Below are positions 1 through 7,885 of a DNA stretch of 64,000 bases, piece by piece (position 1 is the first letter of the stretch; every line of letters begins with the position of its first letter). The notes below the pieces were generated by a model that did no database searches, had not been told where the DNA came from, and worked only from the letters and a program-made list of their open reading frames with translations. The stretch comes from Stenotrophomonas sp. ZAC14D1_NAIMI4_1 (GTDB lineage Bacteria; Pseudomonadota; Gammaproteobacteria; Xanthomonadales; Xanthomonadaceae), in contig NZ_CP026001.1 in the NCBI RefSeq assembly GCF_003086775.1, positions 3,810,125-3,874,124 on the forward strand, read 5' to 3'. The position numbers and the translations under genes were made by a program.

Positions 1-160
1 CCCCGCTGTCCAGCAGCGGCTGCACCAGGCGGCCACCGGCGGACACCACCAGCGCGCGATGGCCGGCGGCGGCCAGGGCCGCAGCGATTTCCAGGGTCGA
101 GCGCTCGACGCCACCGGAGTGCAGCGCCGGCAGCAACTGCACCACGGTCAGTCGGCGCAT
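1..160 (-). CDS. GT4-type glycosyltransferase, N-terminal fragment (runs off the window)
   Basis: Only the first 53 residues are present; the gene starts at the ATG complementary to 158-160 and continues past base 1. The N-terminus begins MRRLTVVQLLPAL, then HSGGVERSTLEIA and a helix followed by HRALVVSAGGRL. This is the usual opening of GT-B fold family 4 glycosyltransferases: a first beta strand, a glycine-rich GGVE loop and the donor-independent N-terminal Rossmann half. Such enzymes transfer sugars from nucleotide donors to lipid or polysaccharide acceptors, often in LPS or exopolysaccharide synthesis. It lies 12 bp downstream of the zinc-finger gene on the same strand, so the two are probably co-transcribed. 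Acceptor and donor cannot be inferred from this fragment. Confidence 0.75.
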   Translation of the reverse strand, partial: MRRLTVVQLLPALHSGGVERSTLEIAAALAAAGHRALVVSAGGRLVQPLLDSG

Positions 161-172
161 CAACGGGCCTGC

Positions 173-370
173 TTAGTCGGCCAGCACGAAGGTGGAACCG
201 CAGTACGGGCACTGCGCTTCGCCATTGGGCTCGTCTTCGATCGGCAGGTACACGCGCGGATGCGAGTTCCACAGCGCCATTTCCGGGGTCGGGCAGCTCA
301 GCGGCAGGTCGCTGCGGTGCACGGTGTAGCGCTTTTCGGCGTTGGCGGGCGCGGTGGCGGTATGGCTCAT
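173..370 (-). CDS. CHCC zinc-finger domain protein
   Basis: A 65-residue protein starting at MSHTATAPANAEKRY. It has the Cys-His-Cys-Cys ligand pattern of the zf-CHCC family (related to mitochondrial complex I subunit NDUFS6): C26, H37, then C54 and C57 in CPYCG near the C-terminus. The central part reads NSHPRVYLPIEDE, typical of the family. A longer in-frame extension upstream exists, but it is low-complexity Pro/Gly/Arg and looks non-coding, so I chose the internal ATG. Function in bacteria is not established; these small proteins often sit near cell-envelope or LPS genes, and the next gene on the strand is a glycosyltransferase. Confidence 0.85.
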   Translation of the reverse strand: MSHTATAPANAEKRYTVHRSDLPLSCPTPEMALWNSHPRVYLPIEDEPNGEAQCPYCGSTFVLAD

Positions 371-468
371 GGCGGGTGTCGATGAACGGATTGCGAGGCC
401 TGCGATTCTAGCACCTTGGGGCGGCACCCCGGCCGCCCCCTGCCCTTTGCCCCCGCCGCAGGCGCCTG

Positions 469-495
469 CCGGGGCCAGCCGCTGGCCGGCCCCGG
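469..495 (-). terminator. GC-rich hairpin downstream of the TonB receptor
   Basis: An imperfect palindrome: CCGGGGCCAGC, one loop base, then GCTGGCC and GGCCCCGG with a small bulge. It lies 17 bp past the stop of the receptor gene on the minus strand. There is no T tract, so termination is plausible but not certain. Confidence 0.4.
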
Positions 496-512
496 GGTCC
501 AGGCGCACCGGC

Positions 513-3254
513 TTACTGGAAGTCCAGCGACAGTTCCAGGAAAGCCGAACGGCCGAAGGCGTTGTAGATGCCCTGGTCGTAGTACGGCCAGTTGCCGTTG
601 CTGCGGTCGATCGGCGGCATCTCGTCGGTCAGGTTGTTGACCGTCAGCAGCAGGCTGGCCAGATCGTTGATGCGGTAACCGACGGTGGCGTTCCAGGTGG
701 TCCACGGGCCGATGTTGCGCTGCTCGCCGCGGCTGTCCCAGGAGGGCGCATTGCGTATGCCGAAGGCGCTGGCGGTGAACGGCCCGCGCTTCCAGTTCAC
801 CCCCAGCGTGGCGCGGTATTGCAGTTCGTTGGAATTGGCGCAGCACAACTGGTCGTAGACCGGGTCGCCTTCCTTGTCCTGGGTGGTGTGCTTGAGCGGC
901 CGGTAGTAGCCGGCATTGACCGCGAAATCACCCACCGACTGCGTGTTCCAGCGATAGTCCAGCGCCGCCTGCACGCCGTTCTGGCGCTGGCTGGCGATGT
1001 TGATCGGATAGGAGAACACCTTGTCCACGCCGTTCGGATTGAGCGGATCGGTGGCCGGCTTGCGCTGCACCTGGCCCAGCACCTGCTGGCAGGTGGGCGA
1101 CGTGATGTCGAACTGGGTCTGCCCGTTTTCCGAGACCCCCAGCCGGCAGTTGGCCTCGGTGTCGAGGATGCTGTCGGTACCGAGGATGCGCACTTCGTTC
1201 TCGATGACCACCGAGTTGTAGTCCACCGACATCGTCAGGGCGTTGTCCAGCGTCGACCACACCACGCCATAGGTGAAGGTGCGCGCGGTGATGTCCTTCA
1301 GGTCGCGGTTGCCGGTGCTGGAGGAGAGCACCGACAGGCCCGACTGGTCGCACTCGTCGAAATTGTCGGAGGTGTAGCCGGCCTGCCGGCATTGGTAGAG
1401 ATCGGTGTTGGTGGTGTAGCCACTGCTTTCGCGCGAGAACAGGTAGAACATGTCCGGCGAGCGGAACGCGGTGGCGTAGCTGCCGCGCAGCAGCAGCGAT
1501 TCGATCGGCCGGTACTCCAGGCCCAGCTTCCAGGTGGCCTTGCCGTTGCCACCGCCGCCCTGCAGGGCGTACTTGTCGTAGCGGCCGGACAGGTTGGCGC
1601 TGAACGTATCGAAGATCGGCACCTGCAGTTCTGCACCCAGCGCGTACAGGTCACGCTGGCCCTGCGCCGACGTCCCGGCGGTCTGCCCGCGGAACAGCAC
1701 GCCCGCATTCGGATCGGCCGACTGGTTGAAGAACTTCTCGCGCTGGCCCTGCGCGATCAGCGCGAAGCCGACGTCGCCGGCCGGCAGGGTGAACAGCGAG
1801 CGATCGGTCAGCAGCGCCGTCACTGCCGTGCGCGAGGCGCTGGAAGCAGCACGGTTGAGGCCGCTGAAGCTGTCGTACTGGTCACGGGTGATCGGCTGGT
1901 ACAGGCGCGACAGGTCCGGCGCGTAGACCTCGTAGCCATCCTGCATGCCCAGCATCGGCCCCAGGTAGTAATCGTCCACGCCGTTCCTGGCGAGGAAGTC
2001 CGTGGATTTGCGGGTGACATCGGTGCTGGAGCGGTTGACGTAGACGTCGTAGTCGAAGCCACCGAGCACGCCGCGCACGCCGGCGGTGACATTCAGCGAG
2101 CGCGTGTAGACACGCTGGTCCTTGGCATCCAGGCCGACTTCCTCCGGCGCATAGATGCGCTGCCACTGTTCGTACTGGCCACTGGTCTGGTTGTAGAAGG
2201 TCTTGTTCCAGAACGGGCTGCCACCGCTGTAGGTCGGCCGGCCGAAGCCGAACAGGACGTCCGCGTACAGCTCGGTATCCGGGCTGACGTGGTAGCGCAG
2301 GAAGGTGGTGGCGTTGACGTCCTGGCTGGAGTTGTACAGCGAGGCGGTGCCGACGTTGTCGGGGGTGCCGCAGTAATAGCCACCGCCGGAAATATCACGG
2401 TGCGCGTACACGGTGCTGCCACCGAACAGGTCCGACAGGGGCGCGCAGGTGGCTGCGCCCGGATCGATGTAGGCATTGGGCCCCATGCGCATGCGCAGGA
2501 AGCTGCGCGACGGATCCTGCGGGCCGGTCGGGTTGTCGTTGACGCTGTCGATGCGGCTGCGGTCGAAGGCGTAGATCGCCTTCTGGTTGGTGTATTCCAG
2601 CCCGTAGCTGATATCGAGGTTGCCGAAGGTCTGGCCGCTGCTGGCGCTGAAGCGCTGGCTGGAACCACCGCCCTGGCTGTAGCCGCCGACGCGGTAGCGC
2701 AGGTGGGTGCCTTCCACGCGGTCCTTCAGCACGATGTTGACCACGCCGGCAATGGCCGAGGAGCCGTACACCGACGACTGGCCACCGGTGAGCACGTCGA
2801 TGCGCTCGACCATGCCCAGCGGGATGTTGGCGATGTCGGCGATGCTGGTGTTGCCGTTGTACGCCAGCGGGTAGCTGTTGATCGGCCGCCCGTTGATGAG
2901 GGTGAGGGTGTAGCTGGGATCCAGGCCGAACAGGCTGATGGTCTTGGCGCCCGGGGTGTAGAACCCGGTGCCCTGCGAATCCTGCACGGAACCATTCGAC
3001 ACCGGCAGCGAGCGCAGCGCGTCGAACACGGTGGTGAACCCCTGCGCCTGGATCTGCTCGGCGGTGATGGTGGTGACCGGCGAGGGGCCCTCCACCTGCG
3101 CGCGGGGGATGAGCGAGCCGGTGACCTTGACCGCATCCAGGTCGCGGGTGCGCGGCGGATCGGCGCCCTCCCCCTGCGGAGCGGACTGGGCCTGTACGGC
3201 AAGCGGCGACAACAGCAACGACGACATCAACAACGACAACAACCGGGGTTTCAT
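513..3254 (-). CDS. TonB-dependent receptor (outer membrane)
   Basis: 913 residues from MKPRLLSL; the signal peptide covers about residues 1-22 (hydrophobic LLMSSLLLSPLAV, cleavage near AQA). A plug domain follows at about 37-170 (LDAVKVTGSLIPR, VFDALRSLP, GGQSSVYGSSAIAGVVNIV), then a long 22-strand-type barrel ending FLELSLDFQ. I see no extra N-terminal STN signalling domain, so no sigma/anti-sigma coupling is expected. These receptors import large substrates with TonB-ExbBD energy. The gene is divergent from an exported GH92 mannosidase across a short shared control region, which suggests uptake of mannose-rich glycan fragments, as in Xanthomonadaceae carbohydrate-utilisation loci. The substrate assignment is inference. 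An upstream in-frame ATG (near 3350) was rejected because it would put a proline-rich stretch before the signal peptide. Confidence 0.93.
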   Translation of the reverse strand: MKPRLLSLLMSSLLLSPLAVQAQSAPQGEGADPPRTRDLDAVKVTGSLIPRAQVEGPSPVTTITAEQIQAQGFTTVFDALRSLPVSNGSVQDSQGTGFYTPGAKTISLFGLDPSYTLTLINGRPINSYPLAYNGNTSIADIANIPLGMVERIDVLTGGQSSVYGSSAIAGVVNIVLKDRVEGTHLRYRVGGYSQGGGSSQRFSASSGQTFGNLDISYGLEYTNQKAIYAFDRSRIDSVNDNPTGPQDPSRSFLRMRMGPNAYIDPGAATCAPLSDLFGGSTVYAHRDISGGGYYCGTPDNVGTASLYNSSQDVNATTFLRYHVSPDTELYADVLFGFGRPTYSGGSPFWNKTFYNQTSGQYEQWQRIYAPEEVGLDAKDQRVYTRSLNVTAGVRGVLGGFDYDVYVNRSSTDVTRKSTDFLARNGVDDYYLGPMLGMQDGYEVYAPDLSRLYQPITRDQYDSFSGLNRAASSASRTAVTALLTDRSLFTLPAGDVGFALIAQGQREKFFNQSADPNAGVLFRGQTAGTSAQGQRDLYALGAELQVPIFDTFSANLSGRYDKYALQGGGGNGKATWKLGLEYRPIESLLLRGSYATAFRSPDMFYLFSRESSGYTTNTDLYQCRQAGYTSDNFDECDQSGLSVLSSSTGNRDLKDITARTFTYGVVWSTLDNALTMSVDYNSVVIENEVRILGTDSILDTEANCRLGVSENGQTQFDITSPTCQQVLGQVQRKPATDPLNPNGVDKVFSYPINIASQRQNGVQAALDYRWNTQSVGDFAVNAGYYRPLKHTTQDKEGDPVYDQLCCANSNELQYRATLGVNWKRGPFTASAFGIRNAPSWDSRGEQRNIGPWTTWNATVGYRINDLASLLLTVNNLTDEMPPIDRSNGNWPYYDQGIYNAFGRSAFLELSLDFQ

Positions 3255-3410
3255 CAAGCTCTCTCCAGAGGCGGATGACGGTCCAGCCGGTGGGGGGCGG
3301 ACGGGAAGGTCGTGGATGGACGGCAGTGGCGGGTAACAGCAGGGCGGCAACAGCGCCGGCCCGGATCAGGACATGCGGGGCATTCCGGTACAGGGGGTGA
3401 GCTGCGCACT

Positions 3411-3438
3411 TTTAAATCGATCCAAGGTCACCTGTCAA
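3411..3438 (-). promoter_or_regulatory. Predicted sigma-70 promoter for the TonB receptor
   Basis: On the minus strand TTGACA (3438-3433), a 16-nt spacer and TTTAAA (3416-3411) form a near-consensus promoter about 155 bp upstream of the receptor start. The 418-bp gene-free interval 3255-3672 otherwise holds this promoter, the inverted repeat listed next and an AT-rich patch at 3410-3485 that stands out from the local GC. I see nothing recognisable in 3255-3400 or 3490-3655. Confidence 0.6.
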
Positions 3439-3476
3439 TAATTTGAAATGAAACGGTTTTGCCGGATTTGGATCGA
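3417..3476. promoter_or_regulatory. Candidate operator pair between TonB receptor and GH92 genes
   Basis: TCGATCCAA at 3417-3425 is repeated as the exact reverse complement TTGGATCGA at 3468-3476, 42 bp apart. The first copy lies inside the -35/-10 spacer of the predicted minus-strand promoter; the second is upstream of the -35. A repressor bound at both sites could block the receptor promoter and also affect the divergent mannosidase gene. No regulator gene is adjacent within the window. Confidence 0.4.
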
Positions 3477-3672
3477 ACTAATTGCACTTGTCAGGGGGCA
3501 ACGGGCTGAGGCAGGATCGGGACGATTCCGACCCTGACCCGATCGCATGGCCCGACCCCCACCGGACCGGCATCGCCCCTTTCCACTGCCCCCTGGGCGG
3601 CGGGCGCGATGCTGTCCGTGGTGCGTGCCGATGCGGGTTCTGCCTGCCGCCTGCCCTACCGGGAGACCCTGC

Positions 3673-6600
3673 ATGACCCTGTCCGATCCGCGCCGCGCCC
3701 TGCTTCCGCTTGCCCTCGCCCTGGCCTGCGCCACCCCCGCCCTGCCCGCACTGGCGCAGGGCCTGCAGACCTCGTTCGAAGCGGGTGAGCCGGCACCGGA
3801 CAAGGCCGGCGGCACCCTGCAGGTGCAAATCGGCAACGGCCCGGCCGAGCCCTATGCCGCCAAGCCCAACGTCGGCTACAGCGGCCTGCGCGCCCTGCAC
3901 TACCAGGCCGCCGGTGGCAGCGCGCGGCGCGAGCTGTTCAGCACCGACCTGGCCATCGATGCCGATACCACCCTGTCCTGGCTGGTGCTGCCGGAGATCG
4001 TCGGCAAGGACACCGTGGCCTCCACCCATGTCTCGCTGGACCTGCGCCTGGACGATGGCAGCCGCGTTTCCGCCAGCAGCGCGCGCGACCAGCACGGCAT
4101 CGCGCTGGGTGCACGCGCGCAGGGCGAATCGAAGACGCTGTACCCGCAGCAGTGGGCACGCAAGGCGGTGCGCCTGGGCGATGTGCCGGCGCTGCGCGGC
4201 CGCCGCGTGGTCGCCATCGAACTGGAGGTGGCCAGCGCCGACGGCGCGCCGGTGTCCGGCTGGATCGACGACGTGCGCCTGGATGCGCAGCCGCGCACCG
4301 TGCCGCAGCGGGTCTCGGACTGGGTGCTGACCACCCGCGGCACCCAGGCCAACGGCACCTTCTCGCGTGGCAACAACTTCCCGGCCACCGCGGTACCGCA
4401 CGGCTTCAACTTCTGGACCCCGGTGACCGATGCCGGTGCACTGAACTGGCTGTACCGCTGGAACGAGCAGAACGATGCGAAGAACCGCCCGCAGCTGCAG
4501 GCATTGGCACTGAGCCACCAGCCCAGCCCGTGGATGGGTGACCGCCAGACCTTCCAGGTGATGCCGTCGGCCAGCAGCGGCGTACCCGAGGCCGACCGTG
4601 GCAAGCGCGCGCTGTCCTTCGACCGCAGCCATGAAAGCGCGCGGCCGTACCGCTACGACGTGCGCTTCGACAACGGCATCGCCGCATCCATCGCGCCGAC
4701 CGACCATGCCGCCCTGTTCCACTTCGCCTTCCCCGAGGGCGGTGATGCCAACCTGCTGTTCGACAACGTCGATGCACGTGGCGGCCTGACCCTGGATGCA
4801 GCCACGCAGACCCTCAGCGGCTACACCGACACCCGCAGCGGGCTGTCCAATGGTGCGACCCGCATGTACGTGGTCGCCCGCTTCGACAAGCCGTGGCGCA
4901 GCAGCGGCCGCATCGACACCGGCCGCCCCACCGGCTACATCAAGTTCGACGCCGGCAGCGACCGCCAGGTGACCATGCGCATCGCCACCTCGCTGATCTC
5001 GGTCGAGCAGGCGCGGCACAACCTGGACCTGGAAATCGCCGCCGCCGACACGCTCGACAGCGTGGCCGGCCGCGCGCAGGACGCCTGGGACGCACGCCTG
5101 GCCCGCTTCGACATCGGCAATGCCAGCGACGATGCCAAGACCACGCTGTATTCCAGCCTCTACCGCCTGTACCTGTACCCCAATTCCGGCCACGAGAATG
5201 CGGGCACCGCCGCCGCGCCCGACTGGCGCTATGCCAGCCAGGCCAGCGCCGAGGACAACAACACCGACGGCAGCGCCACCCGCAGCTTCGCACCGGTGCG
5301 CGATGGCCAGGTGTACGTCAACAACGGCTTCTGGGACACCTTCCGCACCACGTGGCCGGCCTATGCGCTGTTCACCCCGGACGATGCCGGCAAGCTGGTG
5401 CAGGGCTTCATCGAGCAGTACCGCGCGGGCGGCTGGATCGCGCGCTGGTCCTCGCCGGGCTATGCGGACCTGATGGTCGGCACCAGCTCGGACGTGGCCT
5501 TCGCCGATGCCTGGCTGAAGGGCATCGGTGGCTTCGACCCGGCCGAGGCCTATGCCGCCGCGCTGAAGAACGCCACCGTGGTGCCGCCGGACCGCCACGT
5601 CGGCCGCAAGGGCATGGACCGTTCGACGTTCCGCGGCTACGCCAGCGCCGACGTGCATGAAGGCATGTCGTGGACGATGGAAGGCGCGTTGAACGACTTC
5701 GGCATCGCCAACATGGCCGAGGCCCTGGCCAAGCGCGCGACCAGCAAGGCCGCCCGCGAGCGCTACACCACCGAGGCCGAGTACTTCCGCTACCGCGCGG
5801 CCGGCTATTCGACCCTGTTCGACCCGGCCGCCGGTTTCTTCCAGGGCCGCAAGGCCGATGGCAGCTGGCGCCTGGATGCCAAGGCCTACGACCCGCGCGT
5901 GTGGGGCTACGACTACACCGAATCCAATGGCTGGACGTTCGCGTTTACCGCCGCGCACGACGGCGAAGGCCTGGCCGCGCTGTACGGCGGCCGCGACAAG
6001 CTGGCGGCAAAGCTGGACACCTTCTTCTCGACCCCGGAAACCGCCGACCCGGCGCTGGCAGGCTCCTACGGCGGCACCATCCACGAAATGACCGAGGCGC
6101 GTGATGTGCGCATGGGCATGTACGCGCACAGCAACCAGCCGGCGCACCACATCCCGTGGATGTACCTGTACGCCGGGCAGCCGTGGAAGACCCAGCAGCA
6201 CGTGCGCGAGATCCTGTCTCGCCTCTATGTCGGCAGCGAGATCGGCCAAGGCTACCCGGGCGATGAAGACAACGGCGAGACCTCGGCCTGGTACGTGCTG
6301 GCCTCGCTGGGCCTGTACCCGCTGCGCATGGGCGCGCCGGAGTACGTGATCGGCTCGCCGGCGTTCGAGCACGCCCGGGTGGAACTGCAGGGCGGCGCGG
6401 TGCTGACCGTCAACGCGGCCAACAACTCGGCGCAGAACGTCTACGTGCAGTCGCTGAAGATCAACGGCAAGCCGTGGACGAAGACGTGGGTGCCGCACGA
6501 GGTGATCGCCAAGGGCGCGACGCTGGACTTCGTGATGGGCCCGCAGCCGTCGCGCTGGGGCAGCGGTGCCGACGATGTGCCGCGTTCGCTGACCGCGCCC

Positions 6601-7023
6601 GGCAAGCGCCCGCAGATGCTGCATGACCTGCTCGGCAACGGTGCCCGTGCGGCGCTGGCCGATGGCCGTGCCGTGCCGGCGCTGCTGGATGACGATGCGA
6701 CCACGGCCGTGCCGCTGGGCGCCGGTGCCACCATTGCATTGACTGCGGTGGGCGATGGCGCGCCGACGATGTACACGCTGACCAGCGGCGACGGTGCGAT
6801 CCGTGGCGGCAGCTGGACCCTGGAAGCGCGCAGCAATGGCGGCGCGTGGGTCGTACTGGACGAACGCAGCGGCGAGACCTTCGATTCGCCCCGCCAGACC
6901 CGTCCGTTCCGCATCGCCACGCCTGCCCGGCATGCCGAGTACCGCCTGCGCCTCGGCGCGCCGGGACGCCTGGCCCTGGCCGAGATCGAACTGCTCGCCC
7001 CCGCTTCCACCCTGGCCCGTTGA
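3673..7023 (+). CDS. Exported GH92 family alpha-mannosidase
   Basis: 1116 residues from MTLSDPRR, preceded by a good ribosome site (GGGAGA, 6-7 nt spacing). A signal peptide covers about residues 1-29 (LPLALALACATPALPALAQ). Residues ~30-200 look like an appended beta-sandwich. The GH92 region runs from about 215 (VLTTRGTQANGTFSRG, NNFPATAVPHGFNFWTPV) to about 960 and includes NNGFWDTFRTTWP near 550, HEGMSWTMEG near 660, HHIPWMYLY and the GYPGDEDNGETSAWY signature near 860. A C-terminal F5/8C-like carbohydrate-binding segment (ending LALAEIELLAPAS) covers roughly 1030-1112. GH92 enzymes are calcium-dependent exo-alpha-mannosidases that trim alpha-1,2/1,3/1,4/1,6-mannosides, typically from N-glycans or fungal mannan. 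It is divergent from a TonB receptor and 8 bp ahead of a secreted BSP-family protein. Confidence 0.93.
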   Translation: MTLSDPRRALLPLALALACATPALPALAQGLQTSFEAGEPAPDKAGGTLQVQIGNGPAEPYAAKPNVGYSGLRALHYQAAGGSARRELFSTDLAIDADTTLSWLVLPEIVGKDTVASTHVSLDLRLDDGSRVSASSARDQHGIALGARAQGESKTLYPQQWARKAVRLGDVPALRGRRVVAIELEVASADGAPVSGWIDDVRLDAQPRTVPQRVSDWVLTTRGTQANGTFSRGNNFPATAVPHGFNFWTPVTDAGALNWLYRWNEQNDAKNRPQLQALALSHQPSPWMGDRQTFQVMPSASSGVPEADRGKRALSFDRSHESARPYRYDVRFDNGIAASIAPTDHAALFHFAFPEGGDANLLFDNVDARGGLTLDAATQTLSGYTDTRSGLSNGATRMYVVARFDKPWRSSGRIDTGRPTGYIKFDAGSDRQVTMRIATSLISVEQARHNLDLEIAAADTLDSVAGRAQDAWDARLARFDIGNASDDAKTTLYSSLYRLYLYPNSGHENAGTAAAPDWRYASQASAEDNNTDGSATRSFAPVRDGQVYVNNGFWDTFRTTWPAYALFTPDDAGKLVQGFIEQYRAGGWIARWSSPGYADLMVGTSSDVAFADAWLKGIGGFDPAEAYAAALKNATVVPPDRHVGRKGMDRSTFRGYASADVHEGMSWTMEGALNDFGIANMAEALAKRATSKAARERYTTEAEYFRYRAAGYSTLFDPAAGFFQGRKADGSWRLDAKAYDPRVWGYDYTESNGWTFAFTAAHDGEGLAALYGGRDKLAAKLDTFFSTPETADPALAGSYGGTIHEMTEARDVRMGMYAHSNQPAHHIPWMYLYAGQPWKTQQHVREILSRLYVGSEIGQGYPGDEDNGETSAWYVLASLGLYPLRMGAPEYVIGSPAFEHARVELQGGAVLTVNAANNSAQNVYVQSLKINGKPWTKTWVPHEVIAKGATLDFVMGPQPSRWGSGADDVPRSLTAPGKRPQMLHDLLGNGARAALADGRAVPALLDDDATTAVPLGAGATIALTAVGDGAPTMYTLTSGDGAIRGGSWTLEARSNGGAWVVLDERSGETFDSPRQTRPFRIATPARHAEYRLRLGAPGRLALAEIELLAPASTLAR

Positions 7024-7031
7024 GGAAACCG

Positions 7032-7745
7032 ATGACTGCGTTCCGACTGCTGCTGTCCGCCACCGCCCTGTCTGCCGCCCTCGCCAGCATGCCTGCGCAT
7101 GCCCTGGAGACCACCGAGATGCGCCAGGGCGTGACCCTGCACTACACCGACGCCACCGACGCGCTGGATGCACCGATGCGCGCGCGCATCATCGAGACCT
7201 TCTTCTCGGCCTACCTGCGCGAGCGGGCGGATTTCCATCCGGCCGCGCCCAGCCGGGTCGGCATCGTCATCGACCCCGGCTACGACGGCGTGGCCTATGT
7301 GGGGGACAAGGAGAAGGCGGCCACCGTCACCATCAACCCCGGCTGGCTGGCCAAGCATCCGGCTGACCTGGACCTGGTGACGCACGAAGCAATGCACATC
7401 GTGCAGGGCTATCCCAGCTACGGCGACCAGCAGGTGCCGGGCTGGCTGGTGGAAGGCATCGCTGATTACGCGCGCGACCGCTACGGCATGGGCAATGCCG
7501 CCGCCGGCTGGGCGTTGCCGCAGAAGGTCGGCGCGGGCCAGACCGTGGAAAGCGGCTACCGGGTGACCGGCGCGTTCCTGAAGTGGGCCGAGGGCGGACA
7601 TCCCGGCCTTGTGCTGGCGCTGGACAAGGCGCTGCGTGCCGGCCAGTACACACCGGCGCTGTGGCAGACGCACACCGGCAAGGCACTGCCTGCGCTGTGG
7701 AGCGCGTACGCCGGGCCGCGAATGGATGCGCCGACGGCCCGGTAG
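7032..7745 (+). CDS. Secreted basic secretory protein (BSP) family, putative metallopeptidase
   Basis: 237 residues from MTAFRLLLSATA; the signal peptide is about 1-24 (cleavage near AHA). The mature part matches the plant PR-17/basic secretory protein family: VGIVIDPGYDGVAYV, VTINPGWLAKHP, and a zinc-peptidase-like HEAMH at about 118-122 followed by QGY, VPGWLVEGIADYARD and GYRVTGAFLKW. The HExxH with a downstream EGIADY glutamate suggests a gluzincin-like metallopeptidase. It begins 8 bp after the GH92 gene with GAGGAAACCG as ribosome site, so it is co-transcribed with it; a secreted protease beside an N-glycan mannosidase fits attack on glycoproteins. The TAG stop (7743-7745) is the TAG of a SMAG repeat. 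Confidence 0.88.
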   Translation: MTAFRLLLSATALSAALASMPAHALETTEMRQGVTLHYTDATDALDAPMRARIIETFFSAYLRERADFHPAAPSRVGIVIDPGYDGVAYVGDKEKAATVTINPGWLAKHPADLDLVTHEAMHIVQGYPSYGDQQVPGWLVEGIADYARDRYGMGNAAAGWALPQKVGAGQTVESGYRVTGAFLKWAEGGHPGLVLALDKALRAGQYTPALWQTHTGKALPALWSAYAGPRMDAPTAR

Positions 7746-7814
7746 AGCCGGCCGCTGGCCGGCTGCTGCGGATCATTTGAACGGCGCGGAATGCCGGCCA
7801 GCGGCCGGCACTAC
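7742..7814. repeat. SMAG palindrome pair (GCCGGCC subtype)
   Basis: A plus-oriented copy at 7742-7764 (GTAGAGCCGGCC, loop, GGCCGGCT) faces an inverted copy at 7791-7814 ending CTAC, so the pair can fold into one long cruciform. The GTAG of the first copy contains the stop codon of the BSP gene. Confidence 0.85.
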
Positions 7815-7833
7815 CCTTTCCGCCGGGTGGAAA

Positions 7834-7863
7834 CAGAAACGCGCCCCGTAGGGCGCGTTTCTG
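7834..7863. terminator. Perfect 13-bp stem between the BSP gene and maeB
   Basis: CAGAAACGCGCCC, tetraloop CGTA, then GGGCGCGTTTCTG: a perfect 13-bp stem ending 22 bp past the maeB stop. Convergent genes flank it, so it probably terminates in both directions; the T run on either side is short. Confidence 0.7.
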
Positions 7864-7885
7864 CTGCGGTCGCGGGAACGAGGGC

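Noticed and set aside
342..3278. A 978-codon open frame on the plus strand opposite the TonB receptor
   Set aside because: Its translation is rich in Arg, Ala, Val, His without domains; it is the antisense shadow of a GC-rich gene with clear receptor features. The same holds for long frames opposite the GH92 gene (3478-7173), maeB (7991-10330) and dctA (10403-11914).
3450..3460. AAACGGTTT near 3451-3459 as a LacI-type operator
   Set aside because: Only a 9-bp odd-centred palindrome that does not extend; the TCGATCCAA pair around it is stronger.
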